DNA of 64,000 nt from NCBI RefSeq assembly GCF_014905175.1, contig NC_057790.1:13046469-13110468 (forward strand). The letters run 5' to 3'. The stretch comes from Aphidius gifuensis (lineage: Eukaryota > Arthropoda > Insecta > Hymenoptera > Braconidae). The position numbers and the translations under genes were made by a program. A model generated the notes under the pieces. It did not search any database. It worked only from the letters and a program-made list of their open reading frames with translations, and was not told the DNA's origin. Below, piece after piece: positions 1 through 9,867 of this stretch. Position 1 is the stretch's first letter, and each line of letters starts with the position of its first letter.

Positions 1-542
1 CTTTAATAAGAAATAATCACAGAGAAATTATTAAAATTTAAATATTAAAAAACGAAATCATATAGAAAATAACTTTATCATAAATTTCATTGTACTTTTG
101 AAATGACTTTCTAACAGGTTAATTTTTTATTCTTTAAAAAATTAAAATAATGATAAACTTAATGGTTTTTATTTATTTATTATTATTTAAAAATTTTTTA
201 ATCGATAAAACTAAAGAACCAAATGTTTAAAAATATAAATAAAAATTTCTTAAATAAAATTTAATTTTGATTATAATGTTAGTTTGTAATTATTTAAAAT
301 TTTTAAAAATTCAAATATATACTTTTAATTATTTATATGATATTTCAATGATCAAAAAAAATTAATAAAAAAAAAAAATTGATTTAAATAAAAATTAAAT
401 TAAAATATTGAAACTATAAATGATAATAAATATCTTTAAAATAAATCATCATTATTTTTTTTGAATTATCAAGATCTTATTTAGAAATAAAATTGAATAT
501 TGAAAAAATTATCAACACAAAATTAAACTCAATAAAAATTTT
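1..542. other. AT-rich non-coding sequence
   Basis: Extremely AT-rich DNA with short A and T runs. I see no coding frame, RNA gene or structured repeat. A 3' splice-site-like TTCAG just before 545 leads into the transposase remnant that follows. Confidence 0.6.
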
Positions 543-1023
543 CAGGCTGATGATGATTTATTGGAGCTGGCAGGAAGAAACAAGGATTCAAAAAAGTATC
601 TATATAAAGATCAGATATTTTATAAAAAAAAAAACTTACATTGTAATGTAGAAAAATTCAACGACTAAATAGAGCAAAAGCATTATATGTTGATGGTAAC
701 TTCAAGGTAAAAATTAGCCTATTTATTCAATTTTAAAATTAACGATCGTTTTATAATATTATTTCTTTTGTCGACAATATAAAATTGTTGTTTTATATAC
801 ATGTATATCAATATTATATAAATTTATTAATAATATATAATATTGTAGGTAGTTCCTACACATCCACAGTCCATGCAAGTCTGGAACATTTTAATGGACG
901 AACATGGATCCGGAAAGGTAAATAGATAAATAATAAGAAATATAGTATTAATGATAATAATAATATTAAAATGAGAATATGTATAAAAAAAAATTTTAGC
1001 TCATCAGCATTTTTCTATTTATT

Positions 1024-1105
1024 AATAAATATTAATGAGTACTCCATATAACTTTAGACAACTATACTTGGCTCTCTATCCCAATAACGCCTCGTTTGCT
1101 ACTTG
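1024..1105 (+). repeat. Dispersed repeat, copy 1 (inside MULE intron)
   Basis: About 80 bp resembling 2916-2998. Both read ATTAAT, then CCATA, then ACTATACTT, then CCCAAAACGCC or CCCAATAACGCC, then ACTTG. It is GC-richer than its surroundings and lies in the intron between 917 and 1291. The two copies bracket the transposase C-terminal half in the same orientation. Confidence 0.55.
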
Positions 1106-1187
1106 CCTTTTGTTGATGAAATAAATATAAGTGAAAATATACATATATATAGAAAAATAATAGTATGAGAATATGTGATATGACTTT

Positions 1188-1235
1188 ATTATTATTATTA
1201 TTATTATTGTTATTATTATTATTATTATTATTAAT
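1188..1235. repeat. TTA trinucleotide microsatellite
   Basis: A run of TTA repeats with one TTG interruption inside the transposase intron. Confidence 0.85.
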
Positions 1236-2915
1236 TACAAATTTATTTCATTTAAATGTTATTATACATGTCATCATTATATGCTTGTAGAATTTTTTAG
1301 TGGCATTTGCTTGGTGCACCAATGCGAACCATGGAATTTATTGTTCTATATTAAACTATCTAAAAAAAAGAGCTCCCGGCTTGGAAAAAAGCTTGGAGAC
1401 AATTTACACAGATTTTGAGCAGGCCGCAGTGCTTGCATTTTATTATGAATTTCCTCGGGTGAAAATACAAGGATGCTGGTTCCATTATTCACAGGTAAAT
1501 GTTAAAATAAATTAATTTCTACCATGATTATATTTCTTGGTTAAAAATATTTTATATAATAATACTATATGTTATTTTTTAATAACGCAATAACAAAATA
1601 TTGGGACAGTTTAAAATTGTTCATAAAAGATGATGAAAATCCCGAAAAAATAAAAAAAAAAGCACCAAAAGAAATTCTGTACATAAGTAGAAACATATCT
1701 TTACTTCCACAAGATAGAATTAAAGAAGGATTTCAAGTGCTTTCGGATTTAATTGACCAACATGTTGTAGAGTGGCCTGATTTGCAGAAATTCAAAGACT
1801 ACATAATAAATGAATGGTTAAATAAAGCCTGTTTATTATCAAGTTTTGGTAGCATCATACGTACAAACAACAAATCTGAAGCATTCAATCGCTCTTTTGT
1901 CAAAAGAATTGGTGGGCCACATCCTGCATTAGGCAATTTTCTTTGTGAGTTAAATAACTAATTTATTTTTTGAATATTAATATTAAAAATTACTTATATA
2001 CAAATATAAATATATTTTTTTTTTTACTATATAATGATATTTTTATTCATAAAGAATAAAAATAAATGAGAAAACGTTGCTTAAAAATTCATTTAATATT
2101 ATCGATAACATGCACAATATAATCACAACAGAAGCTGTGAAAATACATCAACCAGCTCGATATCACAAAGAAAATAGTCAACCAGATATCGATGAAAAAA
2201 ATGATCGGATCACCAAAGCACAAAAAAAATTGACGGAAAATGAGTAAGCATTTCTTTAAATAATTATCGAATAAATATTATAACAAAAACACTAATATTG
2301 AAAAAGAAAAATCATCCAATTAAAATTAATTAGTACAAATGAACCGCCTGATTTTTGGTTACAGAATTAATGTTGAATACTTTTTATATGAAGTTATGAA
2401 GGAAGAAATGCAAAACAACATAATGTATATACGATATAAAATTATGGAAAAAGGAGATGAAGAAATAGAACAAAAAGAAAATACTGAAATATCAAAGAAT
2501 TCATCGGAGCTTACATGCAAACCTGAAGAATACAAGGTTGACTACGGAGGTAAAGTAACATTATCATTATTAAAATATACATATATATATAATATATTAT
2601 TTTCTCATTTTGACAGCTCAAAAACCTTTTGATTTCATTTAATCATTTGGTAATTTGGTATATTGGTATATTATTTTGTGTTCAATAAAATCAATAAAAT
2701 TTTTTCTATTGATTTTATGATTGAATATTATTAATGATGACATACTTATCGATGAATATGTTGGTTGTGTCAATAAATCAATTGAATCATTTATATTTAA
2801 ATTAATATTATTAAAAGATTTATTTAGCTTAACCGAGTCTTCATTATAATATGATTTAATTATTTCAATTTTTGATAAATAGTTATCACCATTTTTTTTA
2901 TTTATATTAACATAT

Positions 2916-2998
2916 ATTAATAAATACCCCATACACCTCTTGACTACTATACTTTGCTACCTCCCCAAAACGCCTTTCGCTCACTTGATATTTGCTCT
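2916..2998 (+). repeat. Dispersed repeat, copy 2
   Basis: Diverged second copy of the repeat at 1024-1105, in the same orientation. It carries ACTATACTTTG and CCCCAAAACGCC. No coding content. Confidence 0.55.
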
Positions 2999-3719
2999 CG
3001 AATTTTTGTTTAAAAAAAAAAAATCGTATTCTATTCATTTAGAATTTATTCTAAAAAAAGAATTATTTAATTAATTTTTATTATGTATTTAGCATTGATA
3101 ATAATATATTTAATATTCTATCATTAAATTGTATTTAATAAATAATTAATTATTAATAATAATTTAAACACTAAAAAAAACATATAAAATTGTATTGAAT
3201 TTAATTTAAAAAATATTTCAATTAAAATATATATACCTATATAATAAATTTTTACAAATAATTAAAGGAAGAAATAAATATGGGACACCTTGTATAAATT
3301 TCGTCGATCCTTATGGCTTTGTAAGCACTGTGAAAATTATTAATGTTAACCGTAGTGACATCTTTTTATTTTTGTAGATACTTAAAAATCACCATTTACC
3401 ATCTGATAACACAAGTCTAGTGTTTTTGACATAAATGTTCAGTTTACTGATTGTGCAGTTTGCCGTGTGTGCAGTTTGCCGAATGTGCACTTCTTGATAC
3501 CCGAACAGTGGCACCCCCAATTATTTGATAAAAGACAATGATTTTGTTGATGAAATGATGATTGGGGAAATAAATATATAAAACAAAAAATAAACCTTTT
3601 TTTCTATTTATTTATTACATTAATTTTTTTTGTTTACATTAATTTATTTTATTTTATTATTTTTTATTTTTGAATTTAAACTTAATTTTTATTATTTTAA
3701 CTTAATTTATGTACAATGC
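2999..3719. other. AT-rich spacer before Polinton remnant
   Basis: Non-coding. It holds GGGACACCTTGTATAAA at about 3282, which resembles the end of some insect transposons, and a short tandem of GTGTGCAGTTTGCCG-like units near 3455-3485. I could not find a matching inverted partner, so the Polinton left end is not defined. Confidence 0.4.
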
Positions 3720-4518
3720 CACTGATTGGTTTATACTCAATTATATTATCTTGTCAATTTAAACAATAAGCTGCAGTTCCTTGTGGCAAATTGTTTTTAG
3801 ATTCAAATTCTAAACGTACATCTACAGTACCAGCTTTTAAAAATTCATTTTGTTTATAACAATCAATTACAATTAATGGTGATTGATGAATGAAAGAATT
3901 TTTCGATATCAAATCTCTTTTAGCTCCATAATAAGACTCGGAAAAATTAGCATACATATCATACAATAACGAAAATTGATTTTTCGAAATGTCAAGATTT
4001 AAATTTCCATATGGGAAAATTTGTGAGTTAAGATATAATTCAACATTTGTTATATTACAATGATCAAATCTTGCTGCATCTGCATGCCAGACGTTTTTTC
4101 TATTTGTTTGAAAAGCAAGAATAACATAGCGAGGTTTTTCCAGTTGAGCTGATGTCTTCACAGTCCAAATATGATGATTTGTTGTTGGTAGCAGTGGATA
4201 TTCATAGAGTTCCCAGGTCCTAAATCCAATAGAAATAACTGGATCTTTTTGTATATATTTCATCATTTCCATTTTATTTCTATTCGATAGTGTTACATAT
4301 GGCACTAACCATTCAACGTTCGTAATTTTTAAATCAAATTTAACTTCTTCTTGAAATATTGCAACATCTCTCACGATTAAATTTAAATCAGAGCGAGATC
4401 GTACCAGAATAATTTCATGCTTAGCGTTAACAATGATTTTTTGATAGTCTTCAGCAAAACCAAAAAACATTTTCAATGGTATGCATAAATCAAAATAACC
4501 ATTTTCATCTGTTAACAT
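3720..4518 (-). pseudogene. Polinton/adintovirus major capsid protein (C-terminal part)
   Basis: This frame matches the C-terminal part of the double jelly-roll major capsid protein of insect Polintons/adintoviruses as I remember the family. Recognisable blocks are RSRSDLNLIV, the aromatic WELYEYPLLPTTNHHIW, AQLEKPRYVILAFQTNR, RFDHCNITNVELYLN and SPLIVIDCYKQNE. The protein would form the icosahedral shell. An in-frame TGA at 3754-3756 interrupts the frame. About 18 further codons in the same frame follow, with the usual family ending (EYKPISG), down to about 3720. The ATG at 4516-4518 is not the natural start: upstream sequence belongs to the neighbouring minor-protein gene, so the N-terminal half is missing. 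The gene is transcribed in the same direction as the two virion genes next to it. Confidence 0.7.
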
Positions 4519-4519
4519 A

Positions 4520-4774
4520 AGCTAAATGAAGTCCTTTTCCAAGAGCAATTGATTCCATTTGTTTTTTATGTCTCACAGTTTCTTATAATTGATTTTTACT
4601 TGATTTTACTGCATTAATTGCCTTAACAACACCTGATGCTCCACCAACTAGTCCACCCAATGCTGTTATGGCTGAAAGTATTGGAATTAATAGTGGTAAT
4701 GCACCACAACTTATACGTTAGCAACTGGTACCACTCTTGGCATCAAGACAACAAATTTGCCACCAACATTTTTA
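4520..4774 (-). pseudogene. Polinton minor virion protein, split by a MITE
   Basis: On the minus strand this segment encodes NVGGKFVVLMPRV, then a hydrophobic Leu/Ile/Gly/Ala-rich stretch, a Lys-rich coil with KSSKNQL, and MESIALGKGLHLA. I recognise this layout from a small protein that sits between the capsid and ATPase genes in many insect Polintons. A role as a minor capsid or membrane-active protein is inferred from that position and from its hydrophobic segment. Lesions: a frameshift near 4711, an in-frame TAA between the coil and the C-terminal block, and a 1.53 kb insertion at 4775. The reading frame resumes beyond 6309 on the far side of the insertion. It cannot make an intact protein. 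Confidence 0.55.
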
Positions 4775-6306
4775 GTGTTCCGTAGGACACTTATGTTTTC
4801 GCTTTTCTGTGACTTTTTGTTGATTTGAGATAAAACGAGAAGTCCTGAATCGAATTGGCTTGTGAGATGCTCATTTTCTTTATTTTTTTTGGCCAAAAGC
4901 AATGGTCATATTTATTTCCAATTTTGGGGCCTTATTGGATTTAATATGCCCATTTTTGGACATTGCCCAATTCCAAATATTGACCGATCAATTCCGGCAA
5001 TGTTTTAATCGACGACGCTTCATCTGTAGAGTCTACAATATTTTTTTCGAATTTTTCAGTCGTTTATTTTTTTTTTTATTCAACGATATGCAGTGTCACA
5101 AATTGTTTTTTCGCGATATTTTTTGAACCGCTGAACCGAGTTAGTCGATGTTAAAACAAATTTGGGTTTTTTTTTTTCGCAAAAACAGACATGATATTTT
5201 TTTTTACTTTTTGGGCCTTATTAGATTTAATATGCCTATTTTTGGACATGGCGCAATTCCAAATATTGACCGATCAATTCCGGCAATGTTTTAATCGACG
5301 ACGCTTCGTCTGTAGACTCTACGATATTTTTTTCGAATTTTTCGGTCGTTTATTTTTTTTTTTATTCAACGATATGTAGTGTCACAAATTGTTTTTTCGC
5401 GATATTTTCTGAACCGCTGAACCGAGTTAGTCGATGTTAGAACAAATTTGGGTTTTTTTTTTTCGCAAAAACAGACATGATATTTTTTTTTACTTTTTAG
5501 GCCTTATTAGATTTAATATGCCCATTTTTGGACATGGCCCAATTCCAAATATTGACCGATCAATTCCGGCAATGTTTTAATCGACGACGCTTCATCTGTA
5601 GAGTCTACAATATTTTTTTCGATTTTTTCAGTCGTTTATTTTTTTTTTTATTCAACGATATGTAGTGTCACAAATTGTTTTTTCGCGATATTTTTTGAAC
5701 CGCTGAACCGAGTTAGTCGATGTTAAAACAAATTTAGGTTTTTTTTTTTTCGCAAAAACAGACATGATATTTTTTTTTACTTTTTGGGCCTTATTAGATT
5801 TAATATGCCCATTTTTGGACATGGCCCAATTCCAAATATTGACCGATCAATTCCGGCAATATTTTAATCGACGACGCTTCATCTGTAGAGTCTACAATAT
5901 TTTTTTCGAATTTTTCGGTCGTTTATTTTTTTTTTATTCAACGATATGTAGTGTTACAAACTGTTTTTTTACAATATTTTTTGAACCGCTGAACCGAATT
6001 ACTCAATGTTAAAACAAATTTAGGTTTTTTTTTTTTCAAAAACAGATATGATTTTTTTTTTTACTTTTTGGGCCTTATTAGATTTAATATGCCCATTTTT
6101 GGACATGGCGCAATTCCAAATATTGACCGATCAATTCCGGCAATATTCTAATCGACGACGCTTCGTCTCTAGACTCTACGATATTTTTTTCAAATTTTTC
6201 GATCGTTTATTTTTTTTTTTATTTAACGATATGTAGTGTCTTAAACTGTTTTTTTACAATATTTTTGTAAACAGCAAGAAAAAAAAATAAAAATCCTACG
6301 GAACAC
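4775..6306. mobile_element. PIF/Harbinger-type MITE filled with tandem repeats
   Basis: The ends are perfect 13-bp inverted repeats, GTGTTCCGTAGGA at 4775 and TCCTACGGAACAC ending at 6306. They are flanked by the trinucleotide TTA at 4772-4774 and 6307-6309. A 3-bp TTA/TAA duplication is the known hallmark of PIF/Harbinger transposition. No transposase is present. The interior is almost entirely the 286-bp tandem array at 4905-6240. The insertion splits a Polinton gene. Confidence 0.75.
4905..6240. repeat. Tandem array, about 286-bp unit, five copies
   Basis: The motif TTGACCGATCAATTCCGGCA recurs near 4980, 5267, 5553, 5840 and 6124, giving a period of 284-287 bp. Copies differ by scattered substitutions. 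Each ends with a T-rich run and GTTTTTTCGC or a variant. The open frames seen in each copy, which begin with a Phe-rich stretch, are by-products of the repeat. Confidence 0.9.
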
Positions 6307-6331
6307 TTAGGGTTCACCTTGGGGAACTTGA

Positions 6332-6931
6332 CTATCTTTTTTTAATAGCTCCTCTTGCTCCTTTTGATGTTGCTTCAACTGCTATTGATGGAACATTGGA
6401 TCCCTTACTTGCTTCTTTAGCAACTTGTACAATTTTCATAAATGATACTTTTTTCTTGATCTTTTTCCTTTTATTTTTCTTGCTCTTCTTGCTTTTTTTC
6501 TCCTCACCAGAATTATTTTTATTTTTTATCAGTTTTTTAATTTTTTTTAATTTTTCACCAGTTGTTTTTTGTTTTTTAACACAATTTTTTTTATTCACAC
6601 AACCCATACCGAATCTTGATTTGATTTTCATTGTTCCAGTTACAAGTGCAGCTGCAGCCCTTTCACCTAGACTTGAATCCTTGGCAAAAATTTGTTTTGA
6701 AGCTTCACGTGCTAAAATATCGTCAGCTAAGTTCCTAGCTTTAATATCTTTCTGATTTTTTGAGTATGCGATATCGTGATTTTTACAAGCTTCGTCTAGA
6801 GAATTTATTCCTCGATCTCCTCTTGCCAAACGTTTTTCTAGCTTAGTTCCAGGCCCACAAAAAGAATATCCAGGTAGATGTAATTCGATAGGTAGTTTAT
6901 CAATAATTTTATTTAATATTCCTTTTTCCAA
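6332..6931 (-). CDS. Phospholipase A2-domain virion-like protein (Polinton)
   Basis: A 199-residue frame with a parvovirus-type phospholipase A2 domain at residues about 18-65. The calcium-loop-like segment is YSFCGPGTKLEKRL and the catalytic helix is DEACKNHDIAY, with the His-Asp pair intact. The remainder is very Lys-rich with a KKSKK/NKRKK linker and a short hydrophilic tail. In parvoviruses and some adintovirus-like elements such a domain on a virion protein breaches endosomal membranes; the same role here is inference. Unlike its neighbours the frame has no stop or frameshift. It lies between the minor-protein gene and the divergently transcribed packaging ATPase, with about 120 bp between starts that must hold both promoters. 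The start at 6931 codes for M-E-K and is plausible. Confidence 0.68.
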   Translation of the reverse strand: MEKGILNKIIDKLPIELHLPGYSFCGPGTKLEKRLARGDRGINSLDEACKNHDIAYSKNQKDIKARNLADDILAREASKQIFAKDSSLGERAAAALVTGTMKIKSRFGMGCVNKKNCVKKQKTTGEKLKKIKKLIKNKNNSGEEKKSKKSKKNKRKKIKKKVSFMKIVQVAKEASKGSNVPSIAVEATSKGARGAIKKR

Positions 6932-7051
6932 AACGTTTTTTATTTTTCTTGTTATTTTTATTATTTGTATGCTCTATCATGGTTGATGGTTGACTGATTT
7001 TTTTCATATAAAACAGTTGACTTTATACTTTTTTAATTAGTGTTCATCAAG

Positions 7052-7768
7052 ATGGAGTACAAGAAGCAAGCTCTCAAATTACCAGTGATAAACTTTGATA
7101 TAATTACAGCGAAAAGTGGTGAGGGTTTAATTCAGAAAAGACGTGGAGACTTATTGCCAAATACGATACGTTGTGCTATTATTGGTAGGAGTAATTGTGG
7201 CAAAACTAACGCGCTTATGAGTTTAATTGTTAATCCAAATAGTTTACGTTTTGCTAATATTTATATTTATAGTAAATCATTATACCAACCAAAATATCGA
7301 TTTTCACAAAAACTACTGGAACCACTTGAAAATATAAATTATCATAAATTTTCAAGCAATGATCAAGTAATTCTTGTTGAAGAAGCAAAACCAAACTCAT
7401 TTTTTATATTTGATGACGTTGCAACTGAAAATCAACAGCCAATAAGGGATTATTTTTCAATGGGACGTCATTGTAATTTTGATTCGTTTTATTTGTGTCA
7501 ATCGTATGCTCGAATTCCAAAGCATTTGATTCGAGATAATATTAATTTCTTGGTTGTGTTCCCTTGTGATCAGCTGAATCTCAAACATATTTGGCAGGAT
7601 CATGGAAATATTGATATGGAGTATAATAAATTTCTTCGGATATGTATCAAGTGTTGGGAAGAGAAATATTGTTTCCTATGTATTGACAAAGATCGCAATA
7701 TAAATGATGGAAAATACAGAAAAAATTTTGATTGTTTTATAAATATAAATAACGATACAATTTGTTAA
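7052..7768 (+). CDS. Polinton FtsK/HerA-type packaging ATPase
   Basis: An intact frame of 238 residues from the ATG at 7052; the GTG at 7040 four codons earlier is not a likely start. Walker A is IIGRSNCGKTNAL, Walker B is SFFIFDDVATEN, followed by SMGRHCNFDSFYLCQSYARI, which fits the sensor region. These are features of the A32/FtsK-HerA genome-packaging ATPases carried by Polintons and large DNA viruses, which pump DNA into preformed capsids. Length is typical for the family in Polintons. It is one of only two undamaged frames in the element. The gene points away from the capsid block and toward the integrase. Confidence 0.82.
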   Translation: MEYKKQALKLPVINFDIITAKSGEGLIQKRRGDLLPNTIRCAIIGRSNCGKTNALMSLIVNPNSLRFANIYIYSKSLYQPKYRFSQKLLEPLENINYHKFSSNDQVILVEEAKPNSFFIFDDVATENQQPIRDYFSMGRHCNFDSFYLCQSYARIPKHLIRDNINFLVVFPCDQLNLKHIWQDHGNIDMEYNKFLRICIKCWEEKYCFLCIDKDRNINDGKYRKNFDCFININNDTIC

Positions 7769-7806
7769 AAAAATATTAGTCCATGTTTAAACCCTGTTGA
7801 ATCAAC

Positions 7807-8774
7807 ATGCCTCTCAAGAAGGAAGCGCTGTCAAAAGAAGCAAAATTTCTTGAAGAAATAGAAAAAATTAGAGATGTAATAAAGAAGAAGCATCAATTAT
7901 TAAAATTAGGGAAAGAAAGCATATCTTAAACTGCTAACGAGTACTTAAAACCAGTCATCGGACCACTTGAGAATATAGCTGCTAAAATAACACCGATAAT
8001 AAACAATAAAAAAAGCAAAATTAGTAAAGACAACACATATGATTCTGAGAGAGAAGAAGACAGTATCATTTCTGATAAAACGCATTCAAGTCATTTTGGA
8101 AATATAAACACAGAACAAAATCTCAGTTCTGATGAGGAAACAGAGGCTTTCCATGATACTATTGAAGATCTACAACTGATAGAGCAAGAGGCTGATGAAA
8201 CAGGTTTTAAAAATTATTTAACACTTCAATATTTAAATAAAATAGATACTTTACAATGGGATAAAGATTATGGGGTTAAAAGAAAAAACAGTGGAGAATA
8301 TAAAATTAGAAATGCTGAATTACTATTCGAAAATAATAATATGATTATTGCTGATGAAACGTATGAAATAACGCAAGGACTACTGGAATCATTATTTATG
8401 AAATCCCCAGAAAAAACCAAAGTCCTCAAATTGATGAAAAAAATTATGCTCAAATTCTTCTCAACACAAATGCACATTTAAGGTATCATAATTCTAAAAA
8501 TACAGTGAAAAATTCAGCATCACAAAAGTATATTACATTTATATTGCCTCACATGAAGAGTACACAATATCATGGTTCTGGTTTACTACCAACAAATATA
8601 ATAATTCAAAGTAAAAACCAATTTAAAGTTAATTATGTTCATTGGGATGATCCAAACGAGCTTGTTGATCGTTTAAGATTGCTAGTTGCTTCACGAACAG
8701 CTAGCAATCCAAGTCACGATAATGAAATCATGTCAATCATTGAAGAACTAAGAGAAGGCAACATTATACATTAA
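7807..8774 (+). pseudogene. Conserved Polinton protein of unknown function, broken
   Basis: A coiled, Lys/Glu-rich start from the ATG at 7807 is cut by an in-frame TAA at 7927-7929. The frame then continues through an acidic middle to a block with YGVKRKNSGEYKI and GLLESLFMKSP. A frameshift between about 8400 and 8430 moves the C-terminal block, with HGSGLLPTNI, VHWDDPNELVDRLRLL and EIMSIIEELREG, into another frame that ends at 8772-8774. I recognise this protein from many insect Polinton-like loci, where it sits next to the ATPase or integrase. I believe databases hold it as a domain of unknown function; the exact name should be checked. No biochemical role is known to me. Confidence 0.62.
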
Positions 8775-8815
8775 CATTAGTTAAAATTCAGTCATCATAC
8801 TACTCTCAATGAAAC

Positions 8816-9738
8816 ATGACTGAATTTGAAAGAGACATAGTACGAGAGCTTCATGCACCAGCTCGCCGAAATTTTCCAAGACGTAAAGTTGATATTCGAG
8901 ATAAGGGTAAAACTTGGCAAGCTGATTTTGTTGACATGATTGAACACTCATCTGTAAATTCTGGATATAAATAATATATTTTGACTATTATTGATATTTT
9001 TTCAAAGTTCAGTTGGGCTGTTGAACTCAAAAGCAAGACTGGAGAAGAAGTATCAGCTGCAATGGAATCAACATTTCGAAAAGGACGAGTTTGTAAAAAT
9101 CTGCATGTGGATCAAGGAACAAAATTTTATAATTCCATTTTTCAAGCGATGTTAAAGAAATACAATGTTCATATGTATTCAACTTTCACCTATATGAAAG
9201 CATCAATAGTTGAAAGATTTAATAGAACAATAATAAATTGTACTTTGAATTCAGTTTACACGGTACTTATAAGTGGGTCAAAATATTACCAAAATTAATT
9301 GAACAATATAATAATACGAAACATCGTACAATCAAAATGGCACCAGCAAAAGTTGTTGGTGACAATATAAAAATTTTAAAGCAAACTGTATTTAAAAATT
9401 TAAATCAATATTATCAGAAAAATAAATTTAAATTAAATGATCATGTTAGAATAAGTAAATATAAACATGTCTTTGAAAAAAATTATAAACCCAATTGGAC
9501 AACTAAAATATTTGAAATTATAGAAATAAATAACACATCTCCAGTAACATATAAACTTAAAGACTATCAACAGAATCCAATTGAAGGGTGTTTTTATCGA
9601 CCTGAATTACAAAAAGTAAAACATCCTGACGTCTATTTAATTGAAAAAATTATTAAAAAGAAAGGAAATAAAATATATGTGAAATATCTGAGATTTGATA
9701 ATTCACACAACCAGTGGATGGATCAGACAGCTTTGTAG
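8816..9738 (+). pseudogene. Polinton retroviral-type integrase with chromodomain-like tail
   Basis: From the ATG at 8816 the frame encodes RELHAPARRNFPRRKV, then the first catalytic Asp in WQADFVDM, the second in HVDQGTKFYN and the Glu in SIVERFNRT, so the D,D-35-E set is visible. An in-frame TAA at 8972-8974 falls just before YILTIIDIFSKFSWAV. A frameshift near 9240 moves the reading to the frame with LPKLIEQYNNTKHRTI. The C-terminus (IEKIIKKKGNKIYVKYLRF then NSHNQWMD) resembles a chromodomain, which in Polinton integrases may guide insertion to modified histones. The enzyme would insert linear element DNA into the chromosome. Two lesions make this copy inactive. Confidence 0.8.
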
Positions 9739-9867
9739 TAAATAAATAAATAAATAAATAAAAACTTAATTCAATAAATAAAATTTTTTTTATTTCAATT
9801 ATATTACATTGTTTTATTTATTTAATTTTAAAAATTATATAAAAATTTAAAAAATTAATTAGAGTAA
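9739..9867. repeat. TAAA repeats and AT-rich junction
   Basis: A run of AAATAAAT units directly after the integrase stop, then AT-rich sequence. In intact Polintons the integrase is followed by a terminal inverted repeat; none is recognisable. The polymerase fragment begins abruptly after it, so this may be a rearrangement junction. Confidence 0.5.

Larger units (their letters stand above)
543..2632 (+). pseudogene. Mutator-like (MULE) transposase gene remnant with introns
   Basis: Fragments of a MULE transposase, which cuts and pastes DNA through an RNase-H-fold DDE core, are spread over several exon-like blocks. The block at about 662-706 reads YVDGNFK and ends at a GT donor. Bases 849-917 follow an AG and continue VVPTHPQSMQVWNIL in the same phase. 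Bases 1291-1494 encode IYTDFEQAA and IQGCWFHYSQ, the conserved second-Asp and CxFHxxQ regions, and end at CAG/gtaaat. Bases about 1580-1944 encode RTNNKSEAFNRSF and PHPALGNF; 2054-2242 and 2339-2550 continue an acidic, charged C-terminus. Phase is preserved across the first two introns. The third intron lacks an obvious AG acceptor. The upstream part (545-660) looks FLYWCH-like but hits a stop near 671, so a frameshift is likely. The GTG at 1300 is an exon-internal codon, not a start. Family assignment is fairly secure; whether any copy is functional is not. Confidence 0.72.

Noticed and set aside
5191..6236. Phe-rich open frames in each copy of a tandem repeat
   Set aside because: By-products of a T-rich 286-bp repeat inside a MITE.
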